64,000 nucleotides of DNA from Spiroplasma gladiatoris (GTDB lineage: Bacteria; Bacillota_I; Bacilli_A; Mycoplasmatales; Mycoplasmataceae). The translations under genes and the position numbers were made by a program. Shown piece after piece: positions 31,559 to 44,142 of the stretch (position 1 is its first letter; the number at the start of each line of letters is the position of its first letter). The notes under the pieces were generated by a model, which made no database searches, had not been told where the DNA came from, and worked only from the letters and a program-made list of their open reading frames with translations. The DNA is taken from assembly GCF_004379335.1 (NCBI RefSeq), contig NZ_CP038013.1, forward strand, positions 496,001 through 560,000, written 5' to 3'.

Positions 31559-33484
31559 ATGGCAGATTTAAAAAATGAACTTAATTACAATGAAGATAGT
31601 ATTCAAGTTCTCGAAGGTCTAGAAGCGGTTAGAAAAAGACCTGGAATGTATATTGGTTCTACTGATGTAAGAGGTTTACATCATTTAGTGTGAGAAATAG
31701 TTGACAATTCAATTGATGAAGCATTAGCTGGATTTTGTGATGAAATTAATGTTGTTATAGAAAAAGATGGATCAATTACAGTTAAAGATAATGGTCGTGG
31801 AGTTCCGATTGGAATGTATAAGGGTACTAACAAATCAACACCAGAAATAATATTTTCAGTATTACATGCTGGAGGAAAATTTGGTGGTGATGGTTATAAA
31901 ACTAGTGGTGGACTTCATGGAGTTGGGTCTTCAGTTGTGAATGCGCTTTCTTCTAAATTTAAGGTAACAATTTATCGTGATGGAATAATATCAAAAATTG
32001 GATTTTCAAAAGGTGGTAATTTAGTAACACCTTTAAAAAATGCAGGAAATTCAAAATTAACAGGAACAGTTGTAAATTTTTTACCAGATGAAACAATATT
32101 TAGCACTACTAAGTTTTCGTTTTCCACAATCAGCGAAAGACTAAAAGAGTCTGCATTATTAAATTCAGGTTTAAAAATCACTTTAAAAGATGAAAGAAGT
32201 GATAAATTTGTTGAATATAAATATGATAATGGATTGATTGAGTTTGTAAATGAACTTAAAGGTAACCAAAAAGAAATGTGTAACCCAATTTTAATTAAGG
32301 GTCAAGATTCTGAAATTGATGTAGAAATTGCACTTACTTATACTGATGATTTTTCAGAAAACTTAATGGGATTTGCTAACAATGTTAAAACTAGTGATGG
32401 TGGAACTCATATTTCAGGTTTTAAAACAGGTCTTTTGAAATCTTTAAATGAATATGGTAGAGAGCAAGGGATATTAAAAGATAAGAAACTTGAAGCAAAT
32501 GACGTAAAAGAAGGTTTAATTGCTGTAGTTACTGTAAAAATCCCTGAAAATTTAATCCAATATGAAGGTCAAACAAAAGGAAAATTAGGAACTAGTGAAG
32601 CAAAAAGCGCTTGTGAAAAAATCACTGAAGAAATTTTTGGATTTTGATTACAAGAAAATAAAGCAATTGCACTATCGATAATTGAAAAAGCACTTTTAGC
32701 AAGAAAAGCTAGAGATGAAGCTAGAAAAGCAAGACAAGCAATAAGAGATCAAAAAACAAAAACAAGAGGGAAAACAATGTTGGGGAAATTAACCCCAGCT
32801 CAAGGTAAAGATAAATCTATAAATGAGTTATTTTTAGTCGAAGGTGACTCTGCTGGAGGAAGTGCAAAATCTGGTAGAGATAGAAAATTTCAAGCAATTT
32901 TACCATTAAGAGGTAAAGTGATTAATGCAGAAAAAACTAAAATTTTAGATTTATTAAAAAATGAAGAAATAACTTCAATCATCAATGCTATTGGGGCAGG
33001 TATGGGTAGTGATTTTGACATTTCAGATATCAATTATGGAAAAATCATTATTATGACAGATGCAGATACTGATGGTGCTCACATACAAACATTATTATTA
33101 ACTTTCTTCTATCGTTATATGAAAGAATTAATTACTAATAAAAATATTTACATAGCAATGCCTCCGCTTTTTAAAGTTACTCAAAGTAATAAAAAAGATT
33201 TTATATATTTGTGAACAGAAGACGAACTGGCACAATATATGAAAAAAACAAAAAATAAAATTGAAATTCAAAGATACAAAGGTCTTGGGGAGATGAATGC
33301 AATTCAATTGTGAGAAACAACAATGGATCCTGAGAAAAGAAAGTTAATATGTGTTTCAATTGAAGATGCACTTAGTGCTGAAAATACATTCCGTACTTTA
33401 ATGGGTGATAATGCTGAAAAAAGAAAAGAATGAATTGAAGAAAATGTTAAATTTACATTAGAAGATAATGCGGAATTTATTTAA
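31559..33484 (+). CDS. parE: DNA topoisomerase IV subunit B
   Basis: A 641-residue ATPase subunit of topoisomerase IV, which decatenates daughter chromosomes. GHKL ATPase motifs are seen: [24 protein letters not shown] and [22 protein letters not shown]. The Toprim domain has [29 protein letters not shown] and [21 protein letters not shown] is near the C-terminus. It is called ParE rather than GyrB because parC follows two genes on. RBS GAAAGGA precedes the ATG. The end lacks any extension. Confidence 0.9.
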
Positions 33485-33517
33485 ACAAAAATAAATTAAT
33501 ATAGGAGAGTGTTGCGT

Positions 33518-34495
33518 ATGGAAAGTATTGACTTTGATAAAAAAGTTAATATGGTCATTTCAAAATTTGAAGAATACAATAGAATTAATAAAGATATTAA
33601 AAGATTCAGTATCTTTAATAGTTTTAACATCACTTATGAGTTAGATGGGGCTCATTTGTACTTTGAAATGCGCAATACTGATGACGAAAATATAGACTTA
33701 TTAACTTCTGTTGCGAGTGAGCAGTCGTTATTTGTTAATTTAACAAAAGATGCTGAGTTCTTTTGGGCTATAAAAACCTTAAATCGTTTTATTGAAAAGT
33801 CAAAAGAGTCAATGAAAAAAGCCAGAGAACTTTCTAAACCACAAGTTGGTATATTAATATATGATGAATTTACAGATAGTTACTATTTGAATCCAGCAAC
33901 CGGACCTGTTTTATTAAAATCTAAAGAAATCGCAAAAGAAATTGCTTCAACAAGATTAGATATTTTTGCAATATTTATTCATTTAAGAAACACTGTTGTT
34001 GGAAGGGATCGAACAATGGAGCTTGTTGGACTTAATGGTGAAATGATTCTAAAAAAAATACTAATTATAATTGAAGAATTAAATCAATATGAAGTAAAAC
34101 TTAGAAAAATAGAAGGAATTCCAAGGTTTATATGTTTAATCCAAGAGATTGATAGTACAAATTATTACTTTGAAGGATTTTTGACTAATGATTTTGGAGA
34201 AGAAATTGAAATAAAAACTAAACAAAACGAATTACAACAAAAAATGAATTTATTCACTCAAGAAGGACTTGAAGTTGTCTACTCAATGTTAAGGTTAGCA
34301 CAAGACTTTTCAAAACAAATGTTAGATTTAGCAAGAACATTAATTTCTAAAAATGAACCAAAATTATATAAACAAGACACTGTCTCTAAGTTATGAATTT
34401 TAACTTCAGAGGGTAAAAAAACAATGCAAAACCTAAGTATCATGGATTTTTTAAATGAAGACATTTCAGAAATTAATTTTGATATTAATCAATAG
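33518..34495 (+). CDS. Unknown protein encoded between parE and parC
   Basis: A 325-residue soluble protein that I do not recognise. It begins [20 protein letters not shown] and has alternating strands and helices. A central segment reads [20 protein letters not shown], and a later one reads [20 protein letters not shown]; both look like short beta-hairpins of a repeated domain. The ATG at 33518 is chosen because AGGAG lies 10 nt upstream; in-frame GTG and TTG codons just before are too close to it. It lies 33 nt after parE and 14 nt before parC, so it is almost certainly co-transcribed with topoisomerase IV. Confidence 0.75.
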
Positions 34496-34509
34496 AAAGG
34501 CAAAAGATA

Positions 34510-37065
34510 ATGGCTCAAGATAATAAAGAAAAAGGAATTTTAAATCATTCATTAGAAGAACTTATGGGAGATAGATTTGGAAGATATGCCAAATATATTA
34601 TCCAAGAAAGAGCTCTTCCTGATGTTAGAGATGGTTTAAAACCAGTTCAACGTAGAGTATTGTACGCAATGAATGATATTAATTTAACTTTTGATAAACC
34701 TTATAAAAAATCAGCGCGTATAGTTGGAGATGTTATTGGTAAGTACCATCCACACGGAGATACTTCGGTTTACGACGCTTTAGTAAGGATGAGTCAAACT
34801 TGAAAGCTTCATGCACCACTTGTTGATATGCATGGTAATAACGGTTCAATTGATGGTGATAGTGCAGCTGCTATGCGTTATACAGAAGCTAGACTATCTA
34901 AAATTAGTAGTTTATTATTAAAAGATTTACAAAAAAACACCGTTTTATTTGCACCTAACTTTGATGATTCAGAAAAAGAACCAACAGTTTTACCTGGATA
35001 TTTTCCTAATATTTTGGTTAATGGATCAACTGGTATTGCAGCTGGTTATGCTACAAATATGCCTCCACACAATTTAGGTGAAGTAATTGATGCTATTATT
35101 GCAACAATTAAAAATCCTAATATTAAATTAAAAGATATTTTAAAAATTGTTAAAGGTCCTGATTTTCCAACAGGAGCAATTGTTATGAGTCAAGATGGAA
35201 TCAATTCTGCTTTTGAAACAGGAAAGGGAAGGGTTATTATTCAATCAAAAATCCATCGCGAAGATAATAATATTGTTATTGATGAAATACCTTATGAAAT
35301 AGTAAAACAAGATTTAGTTAGAAAAATTGGCGAAGTAGCTGATGCAAATTCAGCTATTGAAATTAAAGAAGTTAGAGACGAGACTGATCGTACAGGACTT
35401 AGAATTGTAATTGAACTTTCTGAAAAAGCAGATTATGAAATAACTAGAAAATTTTTATTAAAAAATACTCCGTTACAAATTTCATATAACTACAATAATG
35501 TTGTTATTGTTGATAAACAACCAAAACAACTAGGTATATTAAATATTATTCAAGCTTATGTAAAACATTATCAAGAAGTTTATCTTAAAAAAACAAAATT
35601 TGATTTAGATAAAGCTGTAAAACGCCAAGAAATAATCGAAGGATTGATTAAAGCTATATCAATATTGGATGAAATTATTGCAATTATTAGAAACTCTAAA
35701 AATAGAATTGATGCTATTGAAAATTTGATAAAAACTTATGAGTTTAGTGAAAATCAGGCTATTGCAATTGTTGATTTAAGACTATATCGTTTAACTTCAA
35801 CAGATATTCTAAAATTAGAAGAAGAAAAAAATGAATTAATGGAGTTAATTAAAAAATTAAATGCAATTATTGGTGATGGTAATGTTTTAAATAACGAGAT
35901 AATCAATGAACTTCAAGAAACTAAAAAAGAATTTAATGTTCCAAGAAGATCTGAAATTGTTCAAGAAATAGAAAACATTGAAGTAGAAATTAAAGAAACT
36001 ATTGTTGAAAAAGATTATGCTATATGAATTTCTCAAGATGGATATATAAAAGCAATTGAAACAGCACAACTTGGAAAAAACACAAGCGAAACATTTAAGC
36101 GTAAACCTAATGACATTTGAATCGCAAATGTTCCTGCTTCAAGTTTAGACTTTTTGTTACTAGTTTCAAGTTCAGGAACTTATTATTCAATTCCTGTTTA
36201 TAAAATTAAACCAAGTAAATGAAAAGAAAATGGTATGCATTTAAATACAGTTGCACAAATGACTGCGCAAAATGAAAGATTGCTTGCTGCATTTGTTGTT
36301 AGAAAATTTAAAAATGCTAAACAAGAAATTTTATTAGCTTCAAAACAAGGTTTAATTAAAAGAACTCCAATTGAAGATTTAGAAACAAAAATGTTTTCAA
36401 AATCATTTAGAATAATGAAGTTGGCAGAAGGAGATGAGTTAGTATCCGCATCTCTTGTAACTTCAAAAACAAAAACAGTAACTATGTTAACACAAACTGG
36501 TTTTTCAGTTAGATATGATATTTCAGAAATCCCAAGTGCAGGTCCTAATGCTAAAGGGGTCAAATCAACTGTTGTTAAAGATGAAGCGATTGTTGCTGGT
36601 AAAGCATTTGATTCAGGAGATATTCTAGTATTAACAAATAAAGGAAATATTAAAAAAGTTAAACAAGATTTAGTTCCAATTATGGCAAGGCCTAAAAGAG
36701 GTGTTAGACTTTATCCGATGAATAAAAAAAGAGATGAGTTTGCAACATTCTTATACAATGTAACAGATAAAGATATTTTAAATATACTTGATGTTGAAGA
36801 TGAGTTAAAACAAATTAAAGTAAACTCATTTAAATATTTAGATCTTGAAAGTGTACCAACTGATTTAGATATGAACGAGATTTTAACAACAACATTAGAA
36901 AAATCTTATATCATAAAAAATGGTGATATACCACCATCTCCAAAATCTTCTGATGATAACGAAGAGTCAAGTTCAACAGTTGTTGCAAAAACAAAACAAC
37001 AAAATAAAGATGTTGAAACTGAAAAAACTGAAGAATTAAAAGTTAATATAGATGATTTAATATAA
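34510..37065 (+). CDS. parC: DNA topoisomerase IV subunit A
   Basis: An 851-residue cleavage-religation subunit. Seen: [20 protein letters not shown], the resistance-determining region [19 protein letters not shown], and [12 protein letters not shown] with the catalytic Tyr near residue 123. Also seen is [27 protein letters not shown]. The long coiled coil and a diverged C-terminal beta-pinwheel follow, ending in a Ser/Glu/Lys-rich tail. The quinolone-sensitive position reads GDTSVYD. RBS AGAAAGG precedes the ATG. It pairs with ParE. Confidence 0.93.
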
Positions 37066-37088
37066 ATACCACTTTGGTATTTTTTTTG
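37065..37088 (+). terminator. Rho-independent terminator after parC
   Basis: AAATACCA and TGGTATTT form a short stem with a run of eight Ts. Confidence 0.8.
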
Positions 37089-37129
37089 TGTAACATAATT
37101 AATGAAAAGAAATATAGAAAGAAATTATC

Positions 37130-39331
37130 ATGACAGAAATAAAAGGTAAAATTAAAAATTTTATATATAACAATGAAGGTTTTGGAATAGCTGTTTTTAC
37201 ATTAATTGACAATGAAACTAGATCAATAGTTATAAGAGGCGAAATTTCTTCGCTAAGAATGAACATTTTTTATGTTTTATCTGGAGAAAGTGTGATTGAT
37301 AGAAGAACAAATAAAACTATTTTTGAAGTAAGCAAGTTTAAAAAATTAGAAAGTAGTTCAAAAGAATCGTGTTTTAAATATTTAATTTCACCATTGTTTC
37401 CCACAATAGGAAAACAATTAGCTACAAGAATTGTAAATTATTATGAAGATCATGTGTTTCAAAAAATTTTAAAAGATCCAAATAGTTTATATCAAATTGA
37501 AAAAATTACAGAAGCACAAGTCAATATAATTATTCAACAAGTTGAATATCACTTTAAAGAAAATAAATTATTAGAAACTTTTGAAGCATATGATTTAAAA
37601 ATAGATTTTTATACTAAACTAGAAAAGTTATGTAAAGATAAAGAAGAAGTATTAGATATTTTAAAGAATGATTTTTATAAATTTGCATTCGAAAATAATC
37701 TTAAACCTTTCAGTGAAGTTGATAAAGTAGCAATAGTTTTTAACCAAGATATAAATTCAGAAGTAAGAGTGAGTTGATGAGCGTTACATATTGTTAACGA
37801 TATTTTAATTAAAACAGGAAATACTTTTACAGACTTGACAACACTAAGAAAAGAAATATTTAAAATATTCACACAATTAAATCAAAACGAATTGTCAAAT
37901 AAATTACTTTATGCTAAAAAAAACAATATTCTATATTTCGAAAATAAAAAAATTTATTCTAAAGAAAGTTACGAAGATGAAAAAATAATTGCATCTAGTT
38001 TAAATGAAATTGAAAATAAAAAAACTAAAAATAATGATTATGATTTTGAAAATCTTTTAATTGAAGTTGAAATTTATATAGAAGAAACTTTGCAAATAAA
38101 AAATTTTAAATATAATAATGAACAAATTTTAGCACTAAAAAATTTTTTAGAAAATAATGTAAGTATTATAACGGGTGGACCTGGTACAGGAAAAACTACT
38201 GTTATAAATGGAATTATTAAATTATATGAGTTAGTTTATAAAGATAAAGATTTTTCTATTGTAGCACCAACTGGTAGAGCAGCGAGTAGAATAACAGAGT
38301 CCTCAGATTATAATGCTTCAACCATTCATAGATTACTAAAGTTTCTAGGAAATAATAGTTTTGAGCATAATTCTAAAAATCCGCTTATAAAAAAAATGTT
38401 AATAATTGATGAGTCTTCAATGATTGATAATCATTTATTTGCTTCTATGTTTTTAGGAATTGAAGGAATTGAGAAATTAGTTTTAGTTGGTGATGTTGAT
38501 CAATTACCGAGTGTAAGTTATGGTAATGCTTTTGAAGATATTATTAAAAGCGAAAAATTCTCAATAACAAAATTACTAATTAATAATAGACAAGTTATTA
38601 CTGATCAAAGTAATTCAATTATTGACTTGGCAACAGCTATAAAAAACAATTCTATTCAAAAATTTAATTTTAATAATTTAAATAATGTAGTCACTTATTT
38701 TAGTAATGACACTAAAGAAAGTTTAGAATACATAAAAAAAATTTATTTACAAAACAGACCCTCAAACATATTAGATGAACTAGTTCACTTACAAATTATT
38801 GCACCAATGTATAAAGAAGATCTAGGAATCGATGAATTAAATAATTTTATTCAAGCAATTGTTAATCCAAAAACATCAACAGAGTATAAAAAAGCTAATT
38901 CAATTTATAGACCAAATGATAAAGTGATGTATACAGAAAATGATTCATTTTTAAAAATTTTTAATGGTGATGTAGGTTATATTGATAAAATATTTTTAGA
39001 TAACAAGAAATATAAAAACTCAAAAGTTTTTTTTAACGAAGAAGAAAAGGAATTAAGTTCTGCACAGTTTTCAAAACTTAAGTTAAGCTATGCATGTAGT
39101 ATACACAAAACTCAAGGAAGTGAATACAATACTGTTATTTTAGTTTTGGATAATTCAAATCGTTTCTCCTCATGAATCATAAACAAAAAAATGATATACA
39201 CAGCTATTACAAGAGCTAAAAAACATTTATATATTGTTGGAGATAAACAACTTTTTTTAAATGCATGTTCAAAAGAAATGAAACCAAGATTAACAACATT
39301 AATAGAAAGAATATTTAACTTAAATAAATAA
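37130..39331 (+). CDS. recD2: RecD2-type SF1B DNA helicase
   Basis: A 733-residue 5'-3' helicase related to RecD but without RecB/RecC in view. The N-terminal OB-like domain reads MTEIKGKIKNFIYNNEGFGIAVF. A helix-hairpin-helix region follows. Helicase motifs: Walker A ITGGPGTGKTT (about residues 347-357), motif Ia VAPTGRAASRI, Walker B LIIDESSMID (about 424-433), VGDVDQLPSVSYG, and C-terminal motifs LSYACSIHKTQGSEYNTVIL and YTAITRAKKHLYIVG. All look intact. The start has a weak RBS (AGAAAG). It probably acts in DNA repair. Confidence 0.92.
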
Positions 39332-39373
39332 AAAAAGTATAATAAATATATAGAAATAACTATGGAGTTTTAA

Positions 39374-40603
39374 ATGAAAAATAAAGTTTTTATAATTTCG
39401 TTTATAAGTTTTGGAGCAGCTTTGCTTTCTTTGTTTATACTATCAATGTCTTTGCTTACAAGTATTAATATTGATGAAGAACTTAAAAAAATTGCAAATG
39501 TTGATAATAATGATCAAGGCTTACAAAATTTTTTACAAACATTAAGACCACAAATTAATAACAAGTTAGATTTAGCTTATTTAATTATGGGAATTGAAAG
39601 TTTAGGGGCAATGTTAAAAATACATTCGCTAGTTGTTGTTATATTTGTATTAGTAAACGCATTTTTGTTACCAATGGTTGGTGTTATATTTGGAACATTT
39701 TCAATTATTTTTATTGCTATGATAATTTTGTCAAGAATAAGAAGAGAGTTTAAATTTAATTATGTAAGAATATCTTCAAAAATTTCTTTTCTAGCTATTT
39801 CAGGAATATTTTTAGTTTTAACAATTGTTGGAGTTACTTTGTTGTCAATTATAGAATCTAGTTATAATGGTGGTAATGGAGAAGTTTCAAAATATTTAGA
39901 TAAGATAAACAATAATACTTTACATAATTGTTTTGATTATGTAACAGCTTATAAATTTGCAACACCAGGTAAAATGTTCTCGTTAATGTTGAATGGAATA
40001 AGTGATACAAAATTAGATTTTGGATCAAATATCATCAATAATAATACTTTTAAAAGTGCAATTTCTATTTGCATTGTTGTTTTACCAATTATAGGTATAT
40101 TAATGGTTTTATCTGGATCGTTTTGAACAGCTACATTTATTACTTCAACTAGAAATCAACATTCAAAATTTTATTATTGATTAAAAAATGTAAGAATTGA
40201 TTCAAAACGAGAGTTTGTTAGAAGTTTATTAAAAGATTATTGATTTTGAATTTCACTTATAGTATTTATTTCAACTATTATTTTTCCAGGGTTCATTCAC
40301 CCTTACAAAACAAAAATTCAAATTTTAATTACTGTAATTAATGCTATATTAATTCCTGTTTGTTTTATTCCATTGATATATGCATGATCGAGAATATTAA
40401 AGATCAGAAGATTTAATTATAATAAAATGATGTTTATTCAAATATTATTATTTACAATTTTGATTATTTTTAATCAATTAATTTTATGGATTTTGTTTAG
40501 AGAAGAAATGCACAAACCAATTTGAGTTAGTTTATCATGACCTTTTATTACAATTACTTTATCTGTAATTTGCTTAATTGGTTTTGTTCAAAAAAAACAA
40601 TAA
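39374..40603 (+). CDS. Polytopic membrane protein, unknown
   Basis: A 409-residue protein with about eight hydrophobic segments. One is at the N-terminus (VFIISFISFGAALLSLFILS), a pair surrounds residues 70-120, and others are at about 140-165, 230-255, 290-310, 320-340, 358-378 and 385-404. A hydrophilic outer loop (about residues 165-230) has few charges. It has no recognised transporter signature. RBS TGGAG lies 6 nt upstream of ATG, and TATAAT near 39339 can serve as -10. The gene ends in a terminator, so it is monocistronic. Confidence 0.75.
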
Positions 40604-40622
40604 TATTAATTATTGTTTTTTT
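40595..40622 (+). terminator. Rho-independent terminator
   Basis: AAACAATAAT and ATTATTGTTT form a hairpin over the stop codon, followed by Ts. Confidence 0.75.
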
Positions 40623-40638
40623 AAAATTATTAATAAAC

Positions 40639-40667
40639 TTAACAAACAAATTAGAATAAAATATACT
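40639..40667 (+). promoter_or_regulatory. Promoter of the nagA operon
   Basis: TTAACA (40639-40644), 17-nt spacer, TATACT (40662-40667). Confidence 0.65.
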
Positions 40668-40684
40668 TGTTAGGAGCAATTATA

Positions 40685-41830
40685 ATGATACTAAAAAATG
40701 CAAAAATTATTTTAGAAAATAAAACAATTGAAAATGGATGAGTTTTAATAGAAGATAAAAAAATAATGTCTATTAACGAAGGGGTTACACAACTTGAAGG
40801 AATTGATTTGCAAGGCAATTTTTTATTGCCGGGTTTTATTGACTGTCATGTCCATGGAGGTTATGGAGTTGATTTTGAATCAGGAACTGTTGATGCTTAT
40901 CAAAAGTTTGCTAAATTAGTTGTTAAAGAAGGTATTACTAGTTATGTGCAAGGAAGTGTTACAAACTCAAAAGAAGATAATATAAAATTTATGAGTGCGT
41001 TTAAAGTTTTTATGAGTGATTACCAAAGTAAAAGTGCAAAATGCTTAGGGATTCATATGGAAGGACCTTTTATTTCTCCAGAAAAAAAAGGTGCTCATGA
41101 ATTAAAATTATTGGAAAAACCAAACCTTAAAACTCTTAAAGAATTAATTGAATTAAGTGGGAATAATATTAGAATTATTACTTACGCACCAGATTTACAA
41201 AATGGTGAGTTTACAAATTACTTATTAGAAAATGACATTTTACCTTCTGCGGGTCATACAAACACAAGTGTTCAAAACTTTTTAAAAGATTACAAACTTG
41301 GTGTAAAACATCTTACACATTTATTTAATGGAATGAGTGGAGTTAATCAACAAGAACCAGGACTTGCAACAGCTGGTCTTTATTTTGATGACATTTTGTG
41401 CGAAGTTATAACTGATTCAATTCATATTCAACCTGATACTTTGAGACTTATTTATAAAATAAAAGGTCATAAAGGAATTTGTATAATAACTGATGCTATG
41501 AACGCCAAAGGTTTAGATGATGGTGAATATAAACTTGGTAACTTAGAAGTTATTAAAGAAGGAATGAAAGTATATTTAAAAGAAGGAAAAGCACTAGCTG
41601 GAGCAGGAGCGACTTATGATCATAATATAAGAGTAATGTTAAAAGAAATTCCTAATCTAACATTAAACGAACTAATTTATATGACTTCGATTAATATTGC
41701 AAAACAATTAAATATTTTTGATAAAACTGGAAATATAGAAGTTAATAAGTTTGCTGATTTAGTTGTATTAAATAAAAATTATGAAGTTGAAAAAACAATA
41801 GTAAATGGAGAAATTGCTTATGAAAAGTAA
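40685..41830 (+). CDS. nagA: N-acetylglucosamine-6-phosphate deacetylase
   Basis: A 381-residue amidohydrolase: GlcNAc-6-P gives GlcN-6-P + acetate. Seen: LLPGFIDCHVHGGYGVDFESG (HxH metal motif, about residues 53-73), the metal-binding Glu in HMEGPFISPEKKGAHE, AGHTN, HLTHLFNGMSG and TDAMNAKG with the catalytic Asp. RBS TTAGGAG precedes ATG. It heads an operon with a small membrane protein, an oxidoreductase and deoC. No nagB is seen in the window. Confidence 0.93.
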
Positions 41831-42410
41831 AATTTTAAACCCTAAATCATATACGATTGCAAAATATTTACTAACAATATCAATGTTATTTTTTTACATT
41901 TTATGTTTTATTATTTTAATTGTAGCTATAAAACAAAAAGATAATACTTTAAGCGATTGATTAAAGAATAATTATTTAAAATTATCAATAATTATGATAC
42001 TTGCAGGAATAGTTTTTGGATCTGTATATTTTGGTTTAAGACTTTTTTTCCATATTAAATCTGAATATAAATATAATAAAAAAGAATTAATTTATGTAAT
42101 AGTCTACTTATTTTGCTTTTCATTGTTAATAATATTTGGATTCTTACTAACATTTTCATATAGATATGATCCGCTTAACGCTTATGTTTTAAATTTCGTT
42201 TTTATCGTCTTTATCTTTGTATTAGGAATTACAATTTCTATTTTAGAAACTTTGTCAAGAATTAAAGAACAAGCAGTTGTAAACAGAACTTGATTTGAAG
42301 CAAATCAAAACTTAAAAGTAGATAACCTAGAAAAAAAAGAACAAATAATAAAAACACAAAAATTATTAAATAAAGATAAAAATCCATTCATGGAGGATGA
42401 AAATGATTAA
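41820..42410 (+). CDS. Membrane protein, four helices, unknown
   Basis: A 196-residue protein starting inside the last codons of nagA (11-nt overlap) and ending 8 nt into the next gene, so it is translationally coupled on both sides. Four hydrophobic segments (about residues 17-40, 55-78, 88-112, 125-147) are followed by a charged cytoplasmic tail ending KNPFMEDEND. No family signature is seen. Its position in a sugar operon hints at a role in that pathway but nothing more can be said. Confidence 0.75.
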
Positions 42411-43383
42411 AATCGGTACAATAGGTACTAGTAATATAACAAAAAAGTTTGTTAAAAGTGCAGTTAATTCTGAAAGCATAAAAATTGTTTGTTGTTATTC
42501 AAGAAACAAACAAAAAGCAAAAGACTTTATTTTGGAAAACAATTTAAATGCTAAAGCTGTTGATTCATTTAATGTTTTAGTTGATGAAGTAGATGCGCTT
42601 TATATAGCAAGTCCAAACGGACTACATTATGAACAAGCAAAATATTTTTTAAGTCAACAAAAACATGTTTTATTAGAAAAACCTTTAGCTTTAAATTATG
42701 AGCAAGCTTGTGAACTTGCAAGTGTTGCAGAAGTAAATAAAGTTATATTAATGGAAGCTTTTAGAACCGCACATTTACCACAATTCAAAAAGTTATTTGA
42801 ATTGTGTAGTGACACTCAACCATTTTTAGCAAATTTTAGTATTACACAATATTCTTCAAGAATGCCAAACGTAAAAAAAGGAATTTATGATTCAGTATTT
42901 GATGAATATTTAGGAAAAGGTTCTACTTATGATTTATTAATTTATCCTGTCGAATTATCAATTGCTTTATTTGGTCCTGTAAAAGAAGTTAAATCTATGA
43001 GATTAACTTTACCTAATAATAGCGGATTAAATGATTTGGTAATCATAAGACATAAAAATAACGTTTTGGTTAACATAACTTGTTCAAAAGCTTCAAAGGG
43101 ATCTAATTATAATGAAATATTATCTGATAATGGAACAATTGATTTTATAGATAATTCCCACCTTAAAGAGATTAACTTTACAAGTTTAAATAATAGCAAA
43201 AAAACAAATATTTATACTCAAAATGAAGAAGTAGATTTTTTTGATTATGAATTAAAACTATTTATAAAAATGATTGAAAATAATGATTATAATGTTAGAA
43301 ATTATTTATTAGATATAAGTTGTGAAGCTGTAAAAGTTTTAAATTGAGTTGAAAAAAACAGTGAAAAATGAGGAGAGTATTAA
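42403..43383 (+). CDS. Gfo/Idh/MocA-family oxidoreductase
   Basis: A 326-residue NAD(P)-dependent dehydrogenase of unknown sugar substrate. The Rossmann motif IGTIGTSNITKKF is at residues 3-15, ALYIASPNGLHYEQA near 67-81, and LLEKPLALNYEQA (the EKP motif) near 90-102. The start is ATG 42403, 6 nt after GGAGG; an ATG at 42397 sits too close to the RBS. It overlaps the upstream gene by 8 nt, and deoC starts at the very next base after its stop. Confidence 0.85.
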
Positions 43384-44046
43384 ATGAATTTAAATAGATA
43401 TATAGATCATACTTTATTAAAGCCAGATGCAAAAAAAAGTGATATTGAAAAGATTTGCAAAGAAGCTATTGATAATGAATTTGCAACAGTTTGTATAAAT
43501 CCGTGCAATATTGAAAATGCAAAAGAGTTTTTAAAAAACTCAAACGTAGGAATAACAACTGTTATAGGTTTTCCTTTAGGAGCATCAACTACTCAAACAA
43601 AAGTTTTTGAAACTCAAGATGCAATTCAAAAAGGAGCAACAGAAATTGATATGGTTATAAACATTGGAAATGTTAAAAATCAAGAATGGAATAAAATATT
43701 AAACGAAATGATTGAAATAAAAAATGCAGCAAAAAATAATATTGTTAAAGTTATTTTAGAAAATTGCTTACTTACAAAAGAAGAAATAGTTAAATGTTGT
43801 AATTTAGCGATTGAAGCAAAACTTGATTTTGTAAAAACTTCAACTGGTTTTTCAACCGGAGGTGCTACTTTTGGTGACGTAGAACTTATGAAAAAAACTG
43901 TAGAGAATAAAATTTTAATTAAAGCAGCAGGTGGTGTAAGAACTTATGATGATGCTATTAAAATGATTGAACTAGGAGCTTTAAGACTCGGAACAAGTGG
44001 AGGAGTTTCAATTGTTAATGGACAAAAAAATGATAAAGAATACTAA
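43384..44046 (+). CDS. deoC: Deoxyribose-phosphate aldolase
   Basis: A 220-residue class I aldolase: 2-deoxyribose-5-phosphate gives glyceraldehyde-3-phosphate + acetaldehyde. Seen: YIDHTLLKPDA (residues 6-16), TVIGFPLGAST, EIDMVINIG, KVILENCLLT, the Schiff-base lysine in FVKTSTGFSTGGAT and IKAAGGVRTYDDA. The ATG follows the previous stop with no gap; its RBS (AGGAG) lies in the end of that gene. Last gene of the nagA operon, ending in a terminator. Confidence 0.95.
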   Translation: MNLNRYIDHTLLKPDAKKSDIEKICKEAIDNEFATVCINPCNIENAKEFLKNSNVGITTVIGFPLGASTTQTKVFETQDAIQKGATEIDMVINIGNVKNQEWNKILNEMIEIKNAAKNNIVKVILENCLLTKEEIVKCCNLAIEAKLDFVKTSTGFSTGGATFGDVELMKKTVENKILIKAAGGVRTYDDAIKMIELGALRLGTSGGVSIVNGQKNDKEY

Positions 44047-44074
44047 ATAAATATCTTAGATATTTATTTTTTTT
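44045..44074 (+). terminator. Rho-independent terminator after deoC
   Basis: AAATAAATATC and GATATTTATTT with loop TTA, followed by Ts. Confidence 0.8.
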
Positions 44075-44109
44075 GTTAGGTTAAGTATAAAGACAAAAAT
44101 AATGAATAA

Positions 44110-44118
44110 TGTTATAAT
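44110..44118 (+). promoter_or_regulatory. Extended -10 promoter
   Basis: TG-T-TATAAT (44110-44118), 25 nt before the ATG of the coiled-coil gene. No clear -35. Confidence 0.5.
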
Positions 44119-44142
44119 ATAAAGTAAATATGGAGGTATTGT

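Noticed and set aside
36198-36563. Minus-strand ORF inside parC
   Set aside because: It is a shadow of the conserved ParC C-terminal domain.
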